Of a DNA stretch of 64,000 bases, positions 39,992-51,987 are shown in pieces. The stretch comes from Orbilia blumenaviensis (lineage: Eukaryota > Ascomycota > Orbiliomycetes > Orbiliales > Orbiliaceae), in contig JAVHNS010000003.1 in the NCBI GenBank assembly GCA_036872755.1, forward strand, positions 62,001 to 126,000, read 5' to 3'. A program made the position numbers and the translations under genes. The notes beneath the pieces were generated by a model. It saw nothing but the letters and a program-made list of their open reading frames with translations, was not told where the DNA came from and searched no databases. Each line of letters starts with the position of its first letter. The first letter of the stretch is position 1.

Positions 39992-40005
39992 CCGGGCTTA
40001 TAATT
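39992..40005 (-). promoter_or_regulatory. probable half-tRNA primer-binding site of outer Copia element
   Basis: The minus strand adjoining the 5' LTR reads AATTATAAGCCCGG. Many Copia elements (Drosophila copia is the classic case) prime from the anticodon arm of initiator tRNA-Met, whose complement is GGTTATGAGCCC in yeast. The three differences are all G-to-A, as RIP would make. Confidence 0.65.
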
Positions 40006-40249
40006 TGTTAAAATCTAACTATACACTTATAGATTAATAACTTGATTATTCTCTCGAACCACAGTATAGCTTCGATCCTGTCTATTATATACAAGAAGAT
40101 AACTAGTATTCCTTCGACAAAGGTTTAATCTTTTGCAGAGTTTTTACTCTAACTGATGAGCTCTTGCAAATATGAAACTAGCGGTCACGTGCCACCGGAC
40201 CCACCGTATGAGGCTTGCGGTGGTGGCTAGTGACCTCTATATTTTGACA
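40006..40249 (-). repeat. LTR (5' LTR) of outer Copia element
   Basis: 244 bp, partner of 16614-16857; differences are transitions only. Followed on the plus strand by GCGAC (40250-40254), the second target duplication. Confidence 0.93.
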
Positions 40250-40254
40250 GCGAC

Positions 40255-40725
40255 CTGAGAGTTTTGAGTTGTGCTGTGCATGCGCGACAACGGTGACGAA
40301 TACACCGTCAGACAGGCCGAAGGCGCAGGACATTTGTGACGTTACGTGGCACTTGCGGAAGCACCAACCTCTGCATCTTCTAATGATTGTGTAGGCATTT
40401 GATACGGCTTTTTAGCTGGAATCACTCCATAATCGACTGAAGCTAGAGCTTAACAAGTTTCAAGCATCTCAACCAGCTCATGAGCTAATTGGTTGGGAAT
40501 TTGTGGAGCCTCCCAACGCAGTAATTAGCCACACACGCCATATATGTGGCTGGGATCTGGGTTGTAGAATGAATCTCTGCACTCCCGATTTGAGGACGGT
40601 GGATGCTTGTCGCGATCGAATTCAATTAGATATTATATTTAAATATTAATGAAAATTTCTATATAGGCAGACACTACGAAATCCCGACAATATATTTCCC
40701 TGGCCACAATACTTGAAGGCATCCT
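40255..40725. other. intergenic flank right of the nest
   Basis: Ordinary-composition sequence between the outer element and the 3' end of the ArAE-type gene. No gene seen. Confidence 0.5.
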
Positions 40726-43700
40726 TTACACGTCGTTCACCCGATTTCCCTCCCCAGAAGCGTGTTCGTGATAGTGATGGTGATATGGGAGCCCTGTGAC
40801 AAAGTACTTCTCTCCAACTGCTTCTTTCATGTGCATAACAAGGTCATCAATCCGCTGGTTGATAATATGTTAGTCGAGCGTGATATGTGATCTGGAGGTT
40901 TTCACGATTTCTTACCGAGTACAAACTGGTCACGGACATGAGCATTACTAAGAATGTGGTCCACTGCGAATATTAATGTAGGTTAGCATGGTGATATACA
41001 TATTCTTTTAAGCGGAGAAAACACTCACTTCATCATCTTTGAGCATATCTCGGGTCAGCGTGTCCACGCCGTCGGATGGGCCCGTTACTTTTCTCAACCT
41101 TCCCAATAAAGGAACAGGCAGAATTTCGGCCAATGGATATCCCGTTCTCAAACTTCCCTCTAGGACTCCGAGAATTGCCATGATACTCGCAATTGTATCT
41201 GTCTGAGCAAAATCGGTTTGGATTTCCAGCCTTCTCCTATACGTAGCGGATAGCTTTGGAGTCAAGAATGCCATGATACTTAGACTTTCAAGAATCTTGC
41301 CAAAGTAATCCGCAATGGCCGCGAGATTTGCTGACGTGAAGGGGCTGGAACTTGGTTCAAATTTAACCATCTGGATGCGAGGAGCAAGCTCTTGCATTGA
41401 GGTGTATAGCTCCGCTATGCGTTGCTGAATTTCCTCCGAGGATGTTTCTCCGGCATCCCCTCCGGAAAGAAAACTTGACATGGTATCAGAATAGAACTCT
41501 GTGAGATCCGAGAGGACAGTCGCAAGCGATTTGGCAGCGTTTCGGGTCGCCGATGGTGGCCTAGGGAATATTTGAACTATTATCGCGGCCGCAAACCCCA
41601 CGATGACCAACAAGAGCCTGCGATAAAATACACCATACCCAGGTTCAGCGTACAAAATTTGAGGAAGGTAACTAGAATTCGTTAGCAAATCCTCATAAAT
41701 GATTCATTTATGAATAGACCTACTTGGCTTCCCAGGAGTAGCCGATAACAAGCATCAGTGTTGCGACGCCCATAACACCTGGCATCATCCATTCGCGTGG
41801 AGCGAAAACACGAATCGTGATACCAAGGACGACGAAGGGCGCAAGAATTGCCATAATTCCATATGGATTGCCAGGACCAGACCCTGCCCCAATATACCAG
41901 ACAACGAGACCACATAAACCTCCAATGACAGTACCAAAAGTTCGCATAGCGATGGAGAACACAAAATCGCCGAGGAATTGAGAAATGGTCAGCTGTGCCA
42001 TAATCAATGCCCAGATAGCTAGAGAAGAGTTAGCAAGGATCACAGTGGAGGGTAGGGGAAGGGTTTCCGTACATCTATTGTCATAGCAAAACTCAGCCGT
42101 TGGACGCACCACACCCGGGATGGTCAGTGCTAATGTAACGATAACCACTCTGGCAGCGAAAACGCCTTCGTTGTTAGTAAACCAATGCAAAATACTTGTC
42201 AAAGCTTGCGCAAACCGATTTCGTTGACGACCGTCTACCTGCTTCGGTTGTGCTGCCCCTTTGCTCTTAGCCTTATTGTCTTTCTTTGACTTTGTCTTTC
42301 TGGCCTTTCCCCCCTCCTTCTCCTGCCGAGTCTCAGTTCTCTCGAGGGCATTATCATCGTGAACTGGCTCGGGACTAAGAGCCCATGAAAAAAGGCCTGT
42401 CAAAGCAAATGGCATCCATAGTCTTGTTCGAGTCCTTTTCATCTCCAAGTCAACCAGTTTCTCTAGAAGATCGATGATCACGGATGCGATCGACAAAATC
42501 CTGTGCTTGTAGTTGATTCCAATCATCAAGCCGGGTAACCTCACACCCTTTTCCTTCTCTGAGAGTTCAATCAGTTTTCCTTCTTCGTCAAAGAAATGAC
42601 TGACTGGCTCAATAACCCGGTCGACGGCATGCTGAGCAAAGTAATCACGTTCATGCTTCAGCCTGTCCAAAACCTGCGTGTGTTTTTCAACAAGATTATC
42701 CAATTGGCTTTTCTTAGGAGATCCGAACCATCGGGAAATGTTAACAGATGTCATGATGTCTGAAGAGGTAGATAAGGCGTCGTCGCAAGCCGCGAGAAGA
42801 TTACGAGAAACATCTTCGATTGCCTTGAGCCCATCTTGGCCCAACTTGAGGATCTCAGGATCTGGCCGAAGAAATTCATAAACTGTCAAGGTCGCTAGTG
42901 TCTGACTGGCCCCAGCACGCCGTTGAGCTTTCCCATGTTTGTGGCCCGTTTTCGATTTTCCTGGTTGTTCATAGCTCTCAGAGTCACCATCAGAGGGATA
43001 TTCAGCCTTGGGAGCCCCATGGAGAACCTTCGAACGGTATTCTTGGCGTAGTAAATGAAAATTTAGTAAGACAGCAGATCTAATGTAGAGGTCTTGGAAC
43101 GTGTCCTTCAGAGATTTAACGTCCTCTCCAGACCATCGGCCCCGACTGAATTCTAAACCCATAAACGTAAAACCAAGATCAATCTCCGTCCGCTCTTCAA
43201 TTATCTTCTGTTTGAGCTTTTTAACATCATCGACGGCTATGTCTTGGTCTAAATCCTGGAGTGTGGTCCTCGTGATATCCAATGCCTGCCGTACTCTTCC
43301 CAGGGATTTGGCGAGTAGGGCGAGTGTCGCGTGAGAGCATGACTCCGGGAAGCAGAAGAGTGACAGTACAACTCCAATTCCTACGGATGCGGCCAGTGGT
43401 TTGACGAAAATAAGCGGGAGGGTTCCATTAAAGTTGTTCAACAGAGGCGCAGTGGTGATATACGGGTCGATGACAATTATGCCGAAGATGCTTACAAGGG
43501 TCAGCTTTGGAAAGCTTGCTTGTATTCTTGCCATAAAGTAAATGAAGACGAGGCACATTGCTAGCATTGTGACTGTGGGACCGGTTTGTAGCAGCTCTCC
43601 GTTGAATATCTGCCGTTGAACATAAAATTTTGGATTCGGAGTTCCCGCCGCAGCCTGTCGGATGGCATTGAACTTGGAATTGTAGATATCATCATCACGA

Positions 43701-44263
43701 CGCGACATAGCCGCGAGAAACGCTAGAGTACCCCATCCCCAAGCCATGCAAATGCCGAGAAGGATCGTGGTGGCAGCAAGAAGATACAGAGGTAAGATTA
43801 TAGAAGGCGGGTTTATAAATAGACATAGCCTATCCCCGATGTCAGAAAGACTGTACCGATATACTGCGATGCTCAGACTACAAACTTACATGCCCATGAA
43901 GGCCGCTTGGCCAAAATTCTGAAGGACAGGATTGACAACTACGAAGAGGAAGGATGCCCATCCTGCGATACTGCATCGAACGAGAATTTTGAAGTCGCGT
44001 ACTGTTAGGTGCTCCGTCACCCAGTCCGGCAGCACTGGACCCTTGGACACCTTCTTCCTCGGTGTGTCATCTTGGACATCTCCGGCACGCTCGGTAGCAG
44101 TATCGTAGTTCTTGATAGTTGTTGAGTCGTCGGGTGCCGTGTTCAAAGAACCCGGCTTTTCAGATATATCGCCTTTGTCCCGGTTAGGTTCGAATCCAAG
44201 GTCGCCGCCAGACGTGGCGTTGTTGTTTGCGTCCTGGCGAGCGGAAGGAGCCTCGGCGGACAT
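40726..44263 (-). CDS. ArAE/FUSC-family multipass membrane protein (putative aromatic-acid-exporter type)
   Basis: Five exons: 44263-43890, 43829-41724, 41671-41029, 40963-40916 (only 48 nt) and 40854-40726; 3300 nt, 1099 residues, all phases consistent. I use the ATG at 44263 (MSAEAPSARQ); the codon further upstream at 44272 is GTG. An acidic, disordered N-terminus of about 90 residues precedes a first transmembrane block (DFKILVRCSIAGWASFLFVV, then helices in exon 2), a long cytosolic region with a Lys-rich low-complexity stretch (KARKTKSKKDNKAKSKGAA), and a second transmembrane block (FAARVVIVTLALTIPGVV ... TLMLVIGYSWEA). The arrangement matches the ArAE_2_N / FUSC_2 / DUF2421 fungal family. 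Transport of small organic anions is suspected for the family but not demonstrated. The His-rich C-terminus (LPYHHHYHEH) is unusual. Confidence 0.92.
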
Positions 44264-45131
44264 GGTTGGCACTCCACCCTCGCCCAGAAATATCTTCAGA
44301 TGAAAGGCCGGATGCCAATTTCTGACAAGAAAAGCTTCAAAGGGTGCGGAAAGGACGGATTGAAGTCATGGAAGCCGAAAGTATTTGGGTAAGGTTTTCT
44401 GATCTAGCGTCGCGCGTCTGAATTGATCGAATGCGAGTAATCTAACGTAGCTAATGGTTAGAGGACCAGCACAGCGTATAAGTAATCGAAAATTCCTGCC
44501 TGATGCCTGGCCAGGTATCTATTTCGAGAAACTTAAGCTTTGAAGATACTCGAACGGCAGGTCGCCAGGTTTCCAGAGCCCCGGGGAAGTCTTTGACGGA
44601 TTTGCCGATATTCATGCATGCCATCATGCGGCATATGATCGCAATTGCTCTCTTCTGATGCCGGCTCTCCCTAGGTTTTCTGTAGCCTGGAATTCGCATT
44701 AACTCTATGTGAATCCATGGAGCCGAGGCCCATTTTGGAACGAGGGTGGATGTCGGCAGGGAAGGGATCCGGAAGGACCATCTCATTGGCTAGCGGACAG
44801 CCCTGTCGGAGGATATCATGGCCGACCATGAGATTGGGAACCAGGTCTTTCCACAGCTGCAAGGCCTTCTCCCCAATTATATCTTGGTAGATCGGGGTTT
44901 AATTGCATATAATATTATATGGATGGCCTTCTTCGCGATCTCGCGACGGCACGCCGGCATAGCCCATGACGCCGACGGCGAAATCTCTCAGCTCATTTGT
45001 CCAGCTTAACCAATTGATCTTGACGACGTTTCCTCTCGCTGATTGATATGAACTACGTCCTGCGACAGTTGCGAGTAGCCTTAGTCAAAATCCACGAGAG
45101 ACAGCCAAGAGACCTCAAGGTTTAACATCCT

Positions 45132-45163
<32 letters not shown>

Positions 45164-45953
45164 GGAACTGCGCTTGGACAAAAGCCGTCAAGCTTGCCAA
45201 ATGTGGGGCTGAATCCTCTGGCGATCGACTTTTCCAGGCTCTCAAACTCTTCGCCTTGCCAATACCAATCGGTCGCCAAAGTCCTTCTTGGTATTCAGCG
45301 CATTTGGTGCCTTGGACACCACCATTTAGTCTACTCGCGTTCAATCACCTACGAAGCCAACTGTATTCCTTGATAGTGTCTACATTCCTAACCTGTTGCG
45401 TCCCCGGCATGGTTCAGCCGAGGAGGCACGGCTTTCTCATAAAAGAGGGGTGTGTATGCGGCTGCAAGTCAAACGCACACGTACTTCAGCCTCATGCCTG
45501 AGGCATGCGACTGTTGACCCCCAATGTAATTCAGCTCAAAGTTTTTCTTTCTGCCCACTTCGATTGAAGATGCCTGGATCGAACCTTTCTCATTTCTCCA
45601 AGATCTCGCCGATACCATGCTTTATCGATATCCGTTTCCTTAGCAAGGTCGCGCGCGGCTTCAAAAAGGTCGATATACTTATCTAACTATTCTCCGGGCG
45701 TATACGTACCTTCCCATCTGGCCAATTACAATTCGCTGCGGCGCATTCTAGCTGTCAATTGAACGAAAATAAATATTTGTAGCCTTGTGATACATCGACG
45801 TCACATTGTTCTCAATTATAAATTCCTCTATCGGATAGGAAGACAGGTGCAGCTGGAGGGTCGATATCGCGATATATTTTATATTCAACGAAATTTTCTT
45901 TCGTCACTTGAGATCTCGAGAGCTGGCACACCAGGGATTTCGGAGCTGGGAAG
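44264..45953. other. intergenic region between divergent genes
   Basis: Contains the upstream regions of the ArAE-type gene (minus) and the orphan membrane protein (plus). A 24-base A-run lies at 45140-45163. Small ORFs at 44451-45009 and 45256-45686 are not convincing. Confidence 0.5.
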
Positions 45954-48081
45954 ATGGCGAATGTATCGCTCATACACGATGTCTTGGTGTCGACATTGAA
46001 TACCAATGTGCCATACCTATGGCCGGAACTGTGCCTAAACTTGCCCCAAAGATACGAGGTACAAACCGAGTTCCAATATTTCAACGTCTGTACCATATAT
46101 CCCGACATCGTACAAGGCCTTAGCAGCGGCGCTTTCGATTCAAACCGGACATTTATCGACGAACTCTCAAATTATCGAATTCAACCTATACAAAATGTGC
46201 CGACGATCAGCATAGACATCACTAGCCAGACTGCCGAATTTCTAGTAAAAACATGCGACAGAATAGGTTGTAACAACGATGTTAGCGCGCGGAACAACGT
46301 CAGGTGCAACGGTTCGTTGATGCGATCGCAGAACGGGCAGAATTTGATATTAGAAGAAGTCAACTCATGCATGTCTGCGATATGCACAAATCTTCAGCCC
46401 TATGTGAAAGATGACCCTGATATCGGCGGCGTCGGAGTATGTACCCCTCTCTATACCCAGAAAGAAAGTAACTAATCAACTGAAGATGTTGGATACACAT
46501 ACTAATATGGCAACCTACAGGTTTTTATATCGTACATCCTGCAAATTCTCCTAGTCCTAATGATGACGATATATGTGCTGTTTAAATTTATTCTTCACGA
46601 GCGGCGGGTTGTGCCAGAAGATAAGCATAGTCCTTTTGATGGATCCATAGCGTTTCCAGAGTCTTTAAAGGAGTTCCAGAAGCTACAAAGGTAAGGCTGA
46701 CGCAATATGGATCCATGGGCGAAGTTAAATTACGAGGCTAACCCACTATAGTTGGTTCATCGGCTCTCTCGTCATTGCAGCTTTTATTCGACAAACACAA
46801 GAAATTACCAATATATCAGTTACGGACTTCTTATTTCTGGGCGGAATATCACTTAATGGGGTAGTTCTCATCTGCTACATGAATGCGGCTCTCCTACTAC
46901 TCGGTCGAAAGTCGTGGTATGTCTACATACTATCATGCTTCACCTTCTTCCTCTGTTCGGCCTTCTTACTGTACGCCAACCGGAGAAGAGAAACGCGGGT
47001 GGATAATGTTTTGCCGGCACTAGCATTCTGCAAGGGACAGCTTGCTACAGTACCGTCTGCGAATCAAATAACCGAATGGGTTGTACTCGTGGCGAAAGTT
47101 CCCCGAGTGATAGTCTACATTGCGTGGAGTTTCTGTTTGATAGTTCAAATGGCCTGTATCTTCTGGATGCTCGAGGGCGAGAAGAAGCTATCCCATGGGT
47201 TAAGAAAATGGATCTCCACAACGACTCTTGGACAAGTCTTCCTTTGGTTTTGGATTTTGGTTATTATGTTTTGCTTCCTCGCCATCTTCGCATTGCAGGT
47301 TACCATGCTATACAACTTTTGGGGAATCGTTGACCCTTCGCAGTGGAGTTTCGGCCAGATAATTGCCGTTACAATCTGGCTTCCCATTATCATTGACTGT
47401 AAGTTCATGAATTCTAATACCTTGGTTTAACCCTAGTTTCGAGACGGGTCTAACGGTTTAATAGATATCCATGGTCGGTTCAAGGAAAAGCAAGGGTATT
47501 TGGCCAACGGCAGGTATTCTAAGGACGAAGAAGCTGGATATGCCGTTATAATGTTAGACCCAGCACCAGGGACAGGCGGCTCTGCAGTAACAGGTGGTTC
47601 TGGAGGGTCTGGAGGGTCTGGAGGGTCTGGAGGGTCTGGGGGCTCTGCGACAACTGCAGTTCATTCGCAGCACCAGAGTGGCTACAATCCTCAACAAGCG
47701 CATAGCGACTCGAGTAGCACTGTATACAGCCACCCTCAACGTCATAGCATGCTATCAAACTACAGTTTCCCTCCTCCTCAGATCCATATCGACACGCACG
47801 GTGGTCCACCGACAATATCTCCAACAATAGTAACACAATCCCACTTCGGTTCTCCTTTACTTCCCAGCATTCCCTCATCTCCATTGTTTCCAATGCAGGG
47901 GGTCCCAGGGCCAGGAACTACCCCTCCAGGCATGACATCGTTATGGAATAGAGGCGGGGTCCCTCATGATGGTCGAACGTTTGCGCCTACGCCTCTCAGC
48001 CAGAACGTCGATCAGTCGGCAAGGGCGAGAGAATCAGGGACATCAGAGTTCACACAAAGTACTCGAACCTTCGGTGTATAG
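45954..48081 (+). CDS. orphan multipass membrane protein with cysteine-bearing ectodomain and Gly-Ser repeat tail
   Basis: Four exons: 45954-46436, 46521-46690, 46752-47398 and 47465-48081; 1917 nt, 638 residues, in phase. Residues 1-160 hold eight cysteines and N-glycosylation sites (NVS, NRT, NGS) and are probably extracytoplasmic. About seven hydrophobic segments follow: FISYILQILLVLMMTIYVLF, then near WFIGSLVIAAF, FLFLGGISLNGVVLICYM, YVYILSCFTFFLCSAFLLY, VIVYIAWSFCLIVQMACIF, FLWFWILVIMFCFLAIFAL and IIAVTIWLPIII. The C-terminal 190 residues are disordered, with a Gly-Gly-Ser tract encoded by a 9-bp minisatellite (about 47597-47648) and Ser/Pro-rich sequence. The topology resembles a fungal sensor or receptor-like family, but I recognise no named one. 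Confidence 0.85.
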
Positions 48082-48765
48082 TTGATGTTTGATGGATGGT
48101 TGGAGGGGTAGAGAAACCCGTCCCCGTCCTTTTCCTGTTTATCCTATTTGTATCATCCATATCGCTTCTTGGTGAGCGAAGTTTTGTATTTTAGCGGAGT
48201 ACAATATAACTCCATGTAACCACGGACAACTAATCGTATACCGACCCATTATATTTTTTTTCTGATGGGTTTATCTGTGTCTGTAACACCTCTTATCGGA
48301 AATCCTAAGCATAGAAATATATAGGGTATATATGTCTCTGATTCAATGTTAAGACTCGAGTATAGTATAGTGAGACAAAATGTCTTCAAGGCGTAGGAAT
48401 TCCGGAGACGCACAACTGGCACTATACCCATCCCAAGACCGACTCCCTATAGACATAAAAAACCAAGTCTATTCGATCGAGTAGAAACTTAGATACTATC
48501 TAAATCAAGACCTTATTCCCGCTTTTATAATTATTGAATAAAAATACATGATATCAAACCCGGGTCCCAGTGCTAAAACAATTGCAGAACATAAAAAGAA
48601 TCCAAATTCTCCAACTAATACAGGCATTATACCATTCAATCGCAAATTGTGGGATTGATGTGTACTCATTTCTACCTTCTCCCGGGTTGCAGCGAAAATA
48701 TCACCAGGATACCCATCCACACCCATCTGACATGTTAAGGGGTCCTTCAACTCGAGCTAAGTGAC
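48082..48765. other. intergenic region between convergent genes
   Basis: Shared 3' flank of the orphan membrane protein and the small secreted protein. Nothing supported. Confidence 0.5.
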
Positions 48766-49552
48766 CTAGTTGGTGATGTGCTGCCTAATCCCTTCCATGA
48801 TGTATCCGGCAAGGTCATCTGCAGCGGTTGTTGATACGGCAGTCGGTTCAGGCTCCCCGATCCGAGAGGGAGTCGCTGTTGCACCGGATGGGAACGGCCG
48901 AGTATCGAATTCCTTGCCGTCATAGACACATACGGCATCACCCGATGTCTTTGATTCCTCGTAGCCTGACCAATTAAAAAACCGTTTTAGTGTGATTAAT
49001 TCATTATGAGTAGTGTAATGTGGCTTGCGGATTTCGGGTGCACGGGGAAGCTAATACACGTGTATGTGGAGACATATTTTTCCCATGTGGCCATATGCAG
49101 GTGTAGACCCGGATGGATGGAGATCAAATACTTACAGGTGGCACCGAGTTTGACACCCACCGGTTGAACACCAACTAAGTCCAGTGAACAGGCACTGAGG
49201 CTTGCATCACCATTGTTGCAGTGTACGATGAACTCGGTCGAGTTCGAATCCCCAGCGCAGAAGGAACGTCTGGAAGCATCCGTCGGACAGTTCAGAGTCC
49301 CGTCCAGATCGCTATGAATAGAATCTAAATCAGCATACCATTGCAAACATCATATTATAACAGTAGTAATGTTATATATGTGTATATCCTAAGAAGTATA
49401 TAAATAAAAAAACTTCCGGCATAGGACTCTTCGGAGCGGGGCAATAGAATCTTCTATACTGACATCGTAACCCCCCCATAACCACTCTGCGAAAGAACGA
49501 GGCCACAGCTGCCAAGCAGGAAGACAACCGTCAGGCCGAATGTGTTGCGCAT
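48766..49552 (-). CDS. small secreted cysteine-rich protein
   Basis: Three exons: 49552-49464, 49311-49136 and 48965-48766; 465 nt, 154 residues. Exon 1 encodes a signal peptide (MRNTFGLTVVFLLGSCGLVL). The mature core has six cysteines in LNC, FCAGDSNSTEFIVHC, SLSACSLDLVGVQPVGVKL, GATC and SGDAVC. The C-terminal 60 residues are Thr/Pro/Glu-rich and end without a membrane anchor. It is a paralogue of the GPI protein at 62018-62800, sharing the FCAGDSxST, GVxPxGVKxGAxC and TSGDAxC motifs and a phase-2 intron right after the signal region. Function unknown; small secreted cysteine-rich proteins in fungi can be wall components or effectors, which is inference only. Confidence 0.88.
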
Positions 49553-51987
49553 TGTTGCAATTGTCACGACCAAGCTAGAACAACTATTACACGATCCAAC
49601 CAAAACGTCAACGAAGGAGTCGGAACAAGCTCGAACGGTCGGTTATTCCGATTCGGATACCCAAGATGTCGAGACAGGGAAGACGGGGACAGTGAGACCC
49701 GGGAGACGTGAAATTCGCTAACAGTATCCTGTTTCTAGAGATCGCGAGAAGGCAAAGGGGGATGTGGAGTTGCCGTTTCCACGATATCAGAGCATCAGCG
49801 AGGGCTTAAGAGGTTTGAGATTTCGATTCAGCCGCTTCTGCTGGGATTAAAATAGCAACAACCCTATGAAATCCTTCGATAGGCTTGCTTTGACCTGGGC
49901 GGGCCTTGTTTAGCATGTCATGTTACGATGACCTTGTTCGGCTTCTGGCCTGCAGTACGGAATACGTACGGTACAGTACACTACAATGCACTACGGTGGT
50001 ATGGTATGGCATGGTATGCACTATGTAGTACCAGGTTCCTTTCAAAGCAGGTACATACCATCGATCCGCTCTCCCATAGTGGTCCGGAATCCCCCCCAAT
50101 CGTTTGTCTACGGAATTAAGTAGAGTCCTATAGCTAACAATACGTACTCGTTCAGTGCTGAACAAACCGACCACTTGAGCTACTTAACCGATGTGGCTCA
50201 GCAAGCCCCAAGGAATTCAAACTCGAAAAGGGCAGGTCGTTCTGTTACATGTCTACTCGTGCAGCCCTTGGAACGGTTCCAGAAATCCGGAATGCTTCAT
50301 GATTCATTTGGTCTGAAAGGGAAGCATTCTCTGAAGCTCGAAAGAACCTCTGAAGACGACGGTAAAACTTCAGATGAACTTCGTCATGCCCGTTCGGGAC
50401 TGGACCTTCTTTGCCGTACCCAATGTGGGTCCGTAGAAGGGAAACCCGGTGTCAAATGGCCCTTCGCTCAACGGCTCTCGAACGAAGCGAAACGCCGGCA
50501 AGGGATGGGAGTTTGACGTTCTCCTCCAAGCTTCAAGAGATGCCAATTGCGCAAGCAGAGAAGCTGTCTCCCGCTGGACGAAAGCCGCTAGGGCTGGGAC
50601 TTGAATACCTGGTTTGGCCTCGAATCAGACTCCGTGACCCACTCGCGATGCGATGTCGAGCTCTCTTATCGATTGCAGTTTCGAGCTCCCAACTTGCAAC
50701 TAGTTAACTGATGGCTTGCTTGGTTGCCCGCTTGCCCGCTCGCTGGCCTGTCCCAGATGTGCCGACCGACCCCCCCAAAGCAAACAAGCCAGGCTGCCCA
50801 GAACAGACTAAACCTGTTCGATACCCAGCATTTCTTACATGCTCTCACCATCCCGCCACAACCACCTGAAAGGTCTGAAAAGTCTTATCCAGGAAACTGT
50901 TGGATGTGTTGCGGGTATCGAGGTTGAACTGGTTGAATCCTACGGCGCTCTCTGCTCCTGCTGCTGCTGATGTTCTGCAGGGCATCGATCTGGATTCCTC
51001 CATCCCTCGCCCATGCGGTATTGCTGCAGTCTCGCCGAACGTGAATCGAGGCGTCCGCTTCCATTGGTTCGTTTCTCACCAGTACGATATTTATACACAA
51101 ATGTCTTCGATTTTTAATCGCTAAGATAATTCAGAACAAGCAACAGCAGACGACGGGAAACGCAGCCTAGAAATCACGCAGTGTTTTTTTTTTTTTTTTT
51201 TTCAAGTTAGCTTCTTGGGCGTCTTGGACCTCCGTGTAGCATCCTGACCCCCAACATCTACTTCTTCGATTCAGCATTCTTTCCTCCCCCAAGAGGTTCA
51301 CTATTGCCATTCATCTTGAAACGGCGAAGACTCTAAAGAAGATATTCCGATCGAAGAGGTGGACTGTATACATGGATGGTGGTTCATAACTTGTGCGCAT
51401 TAACGGTAGCCCCGGCATCGACGTATCAGCCCTGCATGTGCGTCTTCCTCTAAACTGCGGGTTTTTAGCGTCGGTCTCCAACTTCTACCTCAACCTGTAA
51501 GTTTTTGACATCCGAGACCTATTCATATAGACCCTACTCCCCCCAACTGCAGCTCCAACCGGGCTCAGATTCCCTATTCATATCCACATCTCATTCTGGA
51601 TCTCTGGAACACAGCTTTTTAATTTCACCAGCATGAATGACTGCTAATATATCGACAGCGGACCACTTCGATAGTCTGACAGGGTAGTAGGCTGGCACTT
51701 ACCCTAGACCGACTGTATATACACTCCGATCACTTTGCAAATTTGAACTCAACATATAAACACAAGGCTCCTGCCAGAAATAATACCAGGCAATTAACTC
51801 TCTAGATCCCTAATCTCTACCCTTTCTCTCGTTATTCTCCACGCACCAACCACCCCACATAAGGCCCTCCCGAACCGACTACCGACTACCGACCCTCCTC
51901 TGGCCCGAACTACCACAACCTTCGGACGAACGTACCGAAGAAAAGAAAAACACTAACGGCAGCCACGCCCCCGTCATCTCCAACAAG
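49553..51987. other. intergenic region between divergent genes
   Basis: Upstream regions of the secreted protein (minus) and the zinc-finger gene (plus). A T-run lies at 51184-51202; TACGGTA/GGTATGG-type repeats occur at 49957-50020. ORFs at 50175-50516 and 50411-50707 lack recognisable protein character. The long 5' region of the zinc-finger gene (51300-51987) is CT-rich, as in fungal regulator genes with long leaders. Confidence 0.5.

Larger units (their letters stand above)
16614..40249 (-). mobile_element. decayed Ty1/Copia LTR retrotransposon hosting two nested Gypsy elements
   Basis: Two 244-bp TG...CA direct repeats with GCGAC target duplications delimit 23,636 bp. Removing elements A and B and their duplications leaves about 7.3 kb. 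Orientation is minus: the primer-site-like sequence and gag remnant sit beside the right LTR and pol remnants follow leftward. Minus-strand translations show a GAG-pre-integrase-like block near 28,970, the Copia reverse-transcriptase motif LYGLR-x-LLKTWY near 27,100, LLYIDNILI near 26,970 and downstream KAKFFLEILI. Stops and transitions are everywhere, as expected from RIP. It is a dead element that served as a landing pad for the two intact ones. Confidence 0.9.
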
